Below are positions 59,169-64,000 of a stretch of 64,000 nt of DNA, piece after piece. The notes under the pieces are model-generated. The model worked only from the letters and a program-made list of their open reading frames with translations. It was not told the origin of the DNA and searched no databases. The first letter of the stretch is position 1, and every line of letters starts with the position of its first letter. The translations under genes and the position numbers were made by a program. Location: assembly GCA_003586115.2 (NCBI GenBank), contig QVOM02000119.1:50369428-50433427 (forward strand), given 5' to 3'. This DNA is from Salvator merianae. Taxonomy: Eukaryota > Chordata > Lepidosauria > Squamata > Teiidae.

Positions 59169-59997
59169 TAGAAATATGCACAAATTCAAACTCTTTTGCA
59201 GAATAAACAGAATTTATAGCTAATTCCAAGAGATGTATGCATAGCAGAGCTGTTTATAAATACAGATATAACAGTCTTGAAAGAGCAGAAATATGCTTAA
59301 CAAGGGTTGAAGGCTGGTGATAGCGAGCACATAGTGCCACTGGCATTGTAGCCTGAATGCAGTGTGATCCAATTATACCATTTAGATGGTCCCATTGGCA
59401 TTCTTCTGCCACACTTCTTTCTTTTCAGTATCAATAACTGATATTGGTATCAAGTGGTATCTGTAACACTAGCAATTTGGGGAGATTATTTTGGGTATTT
59501 TTTGTTTTTGCTGCTGTTGCTGGATTAATTAACTAGGGTTTGCTGGTTTAAACATGTTTTAAAAGAATCTATGTTTTACCCTTAATGTTAAATCACATTG
59601 AGACTTTTATGTCAAGCTCATTGCTCCAATTGGGTGGCAAAAAACTTATCTGCTGTAGTGGTCCTTTCCAAGCTCCCACTGAATTGTCTATTTACCTAAA
59701 GTTCTAGCGGGGAGCACCTTTATTAAGAAATTTAAGCATAAATAAGAAATTGTTTAACATGATACATCTGAAGAAAAAGTGGTGCCTTCAAGGGATTGCT
59801 CACACAACGTTTCTGATCAACGTATTCACTGTCCGGGGAAAAGAAGCAACCAGAAAAGTGAGGAGTCCACAGAATGCTGTCAAACTGCTAATATTCAGAT
59901 AGGCCTCAGAAGTTTGATCATTTCTGATTTAATACAATAATTCTTCTCGTGTCAAGATGCCTGTAACAACTGGCACTCAATACTGAATGAATAGGAT
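59169..59997. other. Unassigned sequence
   Basis: Text near 59570-59650 ('ttaaatcacattgagacttt', 'caattgggtggcaaaaaact') may be another LINE 3' remnant. Otherwise nothing. Confidence 0.35.
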
Positions 59998-60315
59998 TTG
60001 ATAGATCTTTCACAACGTGTTATAAATCAAATGCTCTTTTCTGTGGTGATACATATTGTTTGGAATGTTCTTCCCTTCGATGTTTGTGAGACACCTATTG
60101 CTATATCTTTTAATTATTTGCTAAAGACCCATTTCTGCACACAGTCATTTCCTGTGTTTGTCCACTTCTTCCACCCAATTTTAATACTGCTTTTAACAGC
60201 CAGTTGTTAACCGAAAAGGTTTTAACTTTGTCTTCATGTTTATACTGAATGCCTCTTCAGCATTTTTAAATAAAGAAGCTGCAAATAAATCTTTTCTATA
60301 AATAATAAATAAAAT
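59998..60315 (+). mobile_element. L2-group LINE, last codons and 3' end
   Basis: The frame 59998-60210 gives 'IVWNVLPFDVCETPIAISF' and 'LLKTHFCTQSFP', matching the L2 C-terminus (LWN.LP.DVRE….F….KTHLF.QAF). Hydrophobic 'ILILLLTAS' and the AT-rich 'cagcatttttaaataaag' 3' UTR follow, with a TAAATAA tail. May belong to the same insertion as 57.8 kb. Confidence 0.77.
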
Positions 60316-60439
60316 TACACAATCAACCTGTTGTAGCTGTCACACACAATAGAGTGGTGGGAATGAATGGCAATTTGCCATTTCCTTATGTGAACTATAA
60401 TACATGAAGCATTGTGACAGGGTGGAAGTGTTTACTTCA

Positions 60440-60860
60440 GCATTGGATCAAAGGCTGTATCTATTCTGAGCTAGTAGACAAACCCAGTGGGGCCTCTAGC
60501 ATGTGTCATCCACACTATGGAATGGTCTACCAGGAGGTCAGGTCTCCCAGTAGAGTGTTTCGCTATATTGGTCGAGATGTTGGAGCACACAGCTGATATA
60601 TCACACCAGTATCCCATTGTGGACTGCACATGAGCTGTGGCCTATATACCATCTTTGCTGCCATTTTGCCAGGCATCCAGAAGCAGTTCCAGAAGCAGCT
60701 CCTGGCCAAAATAGGCCCAGCTGGCATTTTGGAAGCTCAGAATCTTTCATTTCCAGCTTCTGAAATTGGGCTGGGGTGGACTGTCTGAAATGTGGGTGGC
60801 CCTTGGAGTGGGTCAGCATCAGCATCGCCCATTGTGGACTGAGTTGCCTGAATCAGACCA
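60440..60860. mobile_element. Family B-like element, worn
   Basis: 'ccattttgccaggcatcc', 'cctggccaaaataggccc', 'gaagctcagaatctttcat' and 'ttccagcttctgaaattggg' resemble the B copy at 30.6-30.8 kb. Ends unclear. Confidence 0.45.
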
Positions 60861-62309
60861 GCACTGTGCAGAAACTGCATTCAAAGACACCAACGGCACA
60901 TGGTCTGCCACTGCATCTCATGGGCCAGTCACCACTGACTCCTATGTGCCAACTGCTGTTGCAATTAAATTATTCTAACCATTTAATTCAAGAGGGGAAA
61001 TTAATTACAAGTAGTTGGCCATACAGACTATTACAGAACTGTGTTTTGAAAAGTAGGTTCACGTATGATATACGAAATATGTATCATTATATCTCATGCC
61101 TCAACTTGTGCGTTTAGAAAGAGAAGATTACAGGAGAAACAACTGTATGGAACTTGCTCCCCAGTGCTCAACAAGTCATAACTTGTGCTGCTTGCTACTT
61201 GAGAACCAAAGTGAAGATCCCTGAATTATGCCATCAACTAGGAAACTGTAGAAGAACGTCAGGGCAAGGGTGGAGGAGGAAGCAGCCAGGTCCCATTCAC
61301 TGGTCCCTGAGCAACAGTTCCAATGCTCATTTTCCTTTTCCCTCCTCACTGCTTTGTCTTTTCATATTGCAAATATTAGGAAATGTAAGTACTTTGTAAA
61401 GGCAACAAACACAACAGCAGAAGCAGCAGCAACAACAGCAACTTTACAAGTAATTTTGTTCTAAGTAAGAATGATCAAGCACACAATAACAAAGCATAGG
61501 ATCTGGTTGCTAAGTACACAGTGAAAGCAGTGTTCTTCTAATGTTATTTAATGTGCTGTGTAATTTGCAAAGCTGAGCCTGGCATATACAGTTAATTTAT
61601 CTGCATAATTTATAATGTTTAACTGTTTATGTGCTGAAGAAAATATAAATTTGCTGCGTTTGAAGCACCAAATATTCAGTTTACAAGCTGGTGAGAAAGT
61701 AGATCAACTCGTAACTTTAGTTATCTGCCACTATACTTCTGTTACATTCATCATGAATTATTTCCACCTTCATTAATTAATTACCTGAAACAGAAACAGT
61801 ACAGTGTACAGTATTCCCAGACTCTGTATAATTAGACAGACAAGGCTGAACACGAATCTGGTCAGTGAGTTATGTAACTAATGCATGTGGTATCCTAGTA
61901 AGTACAGCAGATTCTATGGCAAGACATCACTTATATTATGTTACATGATTAATATGCTGTCAAAAGGAAGAGATAAATGAAAATGGAGTCTAAAATATTA
62001 TTTACAGAAATTATTAACACACATGAAGTTTGAGTAAGAATAGACAAAAAAGGTTGAGGAATTGAATAGCATAGTGGAATGACATTCAATATGCATTCAA
62101 GCATACATATAAAAAAATCAGTATTTGTAACCATTAATTTTTTAAAAAAGTCACACTACCTATTGCAATCAATAATACCTATTTGCTTTAAACAGAGAGA
62201 TTTGTGCTTTTAGCATGTGCAACCCAGGGGTAGGTGGTAAAATGGAAAGAGCAGGAGACTGAGTAAACCATACTACATTGATTCACATGGAGTGTCTGAA
62301 ACCGGCAAA
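60861..62309. other. Unassigned; candidate conserved non-coding block at 61.5-61.8 kb
   Basis: A CAG/CAA-rich simple patch lies at 61415-61445. The 61500-61800 part is AT-rich but not low-complexity ('gcataatttataatgtttaac', 'cattaattaattacctg') and shows no repeat resemblance. Conservation is untested. Confidence 0.35.
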
Positions 62310-62342
62310 TCTGGTTCTGATCCATGACAGATCAGAACCAGA
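62310..62342. repeat. Perfect 13-bp hairpin
   Basis: TCTGGTTCTGATC (62310-62322) and its exact complement (62330-62342) with a 7-nt loop. It does not belong to any repeat family seen elsewhere in the window. Confidence 0.85.
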
Positions 62343-63671
62343 CTGGAAGGAAGAGACATCAAAAATTGTATTCTAGTCTAGCTCTGCCACATATGTTTCT
62401 CTGGCTCTTCCTGGTGTATCCATTACCGATAATTATTTTCATGATGTGTAAAGCCAATCCCACAGAATTTATTTATTTATTTATTTTGCTCTACTCCAAA
62501 GTCTCCAATATTGTGCATGGGGAAAACATAGCTAAGATTAATTATCAAAAGCCTGAATGAACAGAAAAAAGTTTACTAAAATATTTATCAGAATGATAAA
62601 AATTAAAGCCTACTATCTTCTCTAGTAACCTAACCAATCATTCTACTTTGAAAAGAAGGAATACAAAATCAACCCAAATAAACAATTATTGAATGGGGGG
62701 GGCAAAATAAGCACCATCATACCACACGAAAGCCACCTTTGGGTTAGATAATGAGAAAGGAAAACAGTTTATTACTTTGCTAAAGTGTTCTCTACATGCC
62801 AGAGACAGATTGATGGTGAATTAAAACTTCAGAGTAGTCAAGCCCTGTATCTCACCTAACATTGACTTTATTTATTTATGCCTTATACTACTTCCCTTTA
62901 GCTGCCTTATGGTCCACCAGTTCCAACAGGAACTACCAATATGGACTGACTCATATTAAAACAATCATTCTAAACTGTGTAACTGTGACCCTTTTCACTC
63001 TGGACCTTCTTCCAGGATATATCCCAGAATAAAACCCAGTAAAAGAAAGAGCTCAAGGTTAGGATTTATGAAGCTGGGAATCAGCATCCAAGTGAAGGGC
63101 TCTTTGATAACTTTTCTTCTCTTTTTGGTGAATACACATTCTGGCTTCATCTGGTTGACAAACTAGATAAATGGAGCCCATCCACTACTTGGATTATTAC
63201 TGGAGCAGACTTCTTTTCACAAAATTCTCAGAAGCAGTCTACAGAGAAGCATATTGGTACCAACAACCAGAAATGGTAAGTGTATGCAGGGTAGATCCTT
63301 TTTTCTCCCAAATCAGAATGTGAAAAACGGAATCTAAACTTGATTTTTCCAGAATTATGTCTGTATATAGACATTTAGGACATGAAACACTGATATCTGT
63401 GCAAGAGCAGCTTCTACTGGTGCTCATACTAAAAAGAAAGAGTAGCTGAAAGTCAGCTGTAGAGCAACTGCCTGGGCTGGACCTCTGCATCTCCCCAGAA
63501 GGTAATGACAATGTATCCATGTAATTCCAAATGTCATCCCTGATTCAAAGGTACCCCAAACCAACAACTTATTAAAAGTGTATGTGTTGGAGGAGGATAA
63601 TAAGATTTTAGATTCCATTTCTGGAAGACCCATGCTTTGTTGGTAAATTAGTTCCTTGCTGATCCATATGA
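62343..63671. other. Unassigned sequence
   Basis: Short (TTTA)n at about 62467-62488 and a G-run at 62695-62702. No gene is recognised. Confidence 0.4.
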
Positions 63672-63895
63672 AATCCATTTATTTAGCAAAAAAAATAAAA
63701 AGCAGTTGAAAAACACCTTAGTATGGGGCATGTAGTCCCGGTGTTTTCATCCCACCTCTAATTCCCCTTTTCTAACCTAGAATGTTCATGAGAGGGGGCG
63801 GAGCAAACTGGTGTGTGAACAATCCCACCTGTAAACCATCTCAAAGTCATCTCTGAGCCACCTCAAGGGTGCTTTTTTAATTTCATATGAACATA
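63672..63895. mobile_element. Family C/D MITE
   Basis: 'aaaagcagttgaaaaacacc' at the left and 'caagggtgctttttt' at the right form loose inverted ends. The middle block 'ctagaatgttcatg' to 'gagccacctca' matches the 14.2-kb copy, while the left 70 bp match family C, so C and D share an end. Confidence 0.6.
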
Positions 63896-64000
63896 GTCTT
63901 AAAAATGGGTTTTGTAGTGGTAGCATAATCACAATGTGGCAGAGTTTCAAGCATACTGAACATATATCCCAATGTTAATGAAATCTATTTTCAGATATGC

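Overview
The window is vertebrate nuclear DNA and most probably comes from a squamate reptile (lizard or snake). I found no intact protein-coding gene, no canonical tRNA or rRNA gene, no CRISPR array and no bacterial-style operon. The longest open frames (about 60-180 codons) are chance frames or run through repeats. The squamate assignment is an inference from the mix of mobile elements: a BovB-type LINE, SINE pieces with the BovB-like tail usual in squamates, many L2-group and CR1 LINE fragments, an L1 ORF2 C-terminus, and many short palindromic DNA elements.

Layout. 1-7.9 kb: mostly unassigned sequence, two MITE-like elements near 1-1.6 kb and a diverged minisatellite of about 71 bp at 4.5-4.9 kb. 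8-16.3 kb: an L2 LINE, hairpin-rich family A elements, family B and C elements and two SINE pieces. 18.1-24 kb: a palindromic element, another family A copy, and a 5'-truncated BovB that carries a 415-bp insertion flanked by an exact 8-bp duplication. 26-35 kb: the most repeat-dense part, with L2, CR1 and a further LINE, including a LINE broken by a family B element that itself contains an L2 piece. 35-50 kb: a pure AAAGG microsatellite, more B/C/A elements and the end of an L1. 50.2-50.9 kb: three short elements nested like Russian dolls. 51-64 kb: mostly unassigned sequence with an L2 RT fragment, an L2 3' end and scattered LINE tails.

Family names used here are mine. Family A (seven copies) begins near GGGCCTKTTTGCAC and is built from consecutive perfect or near-perfect hairpins. 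Family B (more than a dozen copies) begins GGGCCTTTCTRCACTTR; two copies have TTA on both sides and several more directly follow TTA, which suggests PIF/Harbinger-type MITEs. Family C begins GGCTGCATCCACAC and often carries an internal palindrome. Family H has ends near ATGTGCACAAACC and a core rich in GAACC/GGTTC. 

The genes that once worked here are all retrotransposon RTs, and every one is truncated and frameshifted. The region reads as an intergenic stretch or a large intron. Three unassigned stretches (about 13.2-13.5, 47.0-47.5 and 61.5-61.8 kb) look like possible conserved non-coding elements, but only an alignment to other amniotes could show that.
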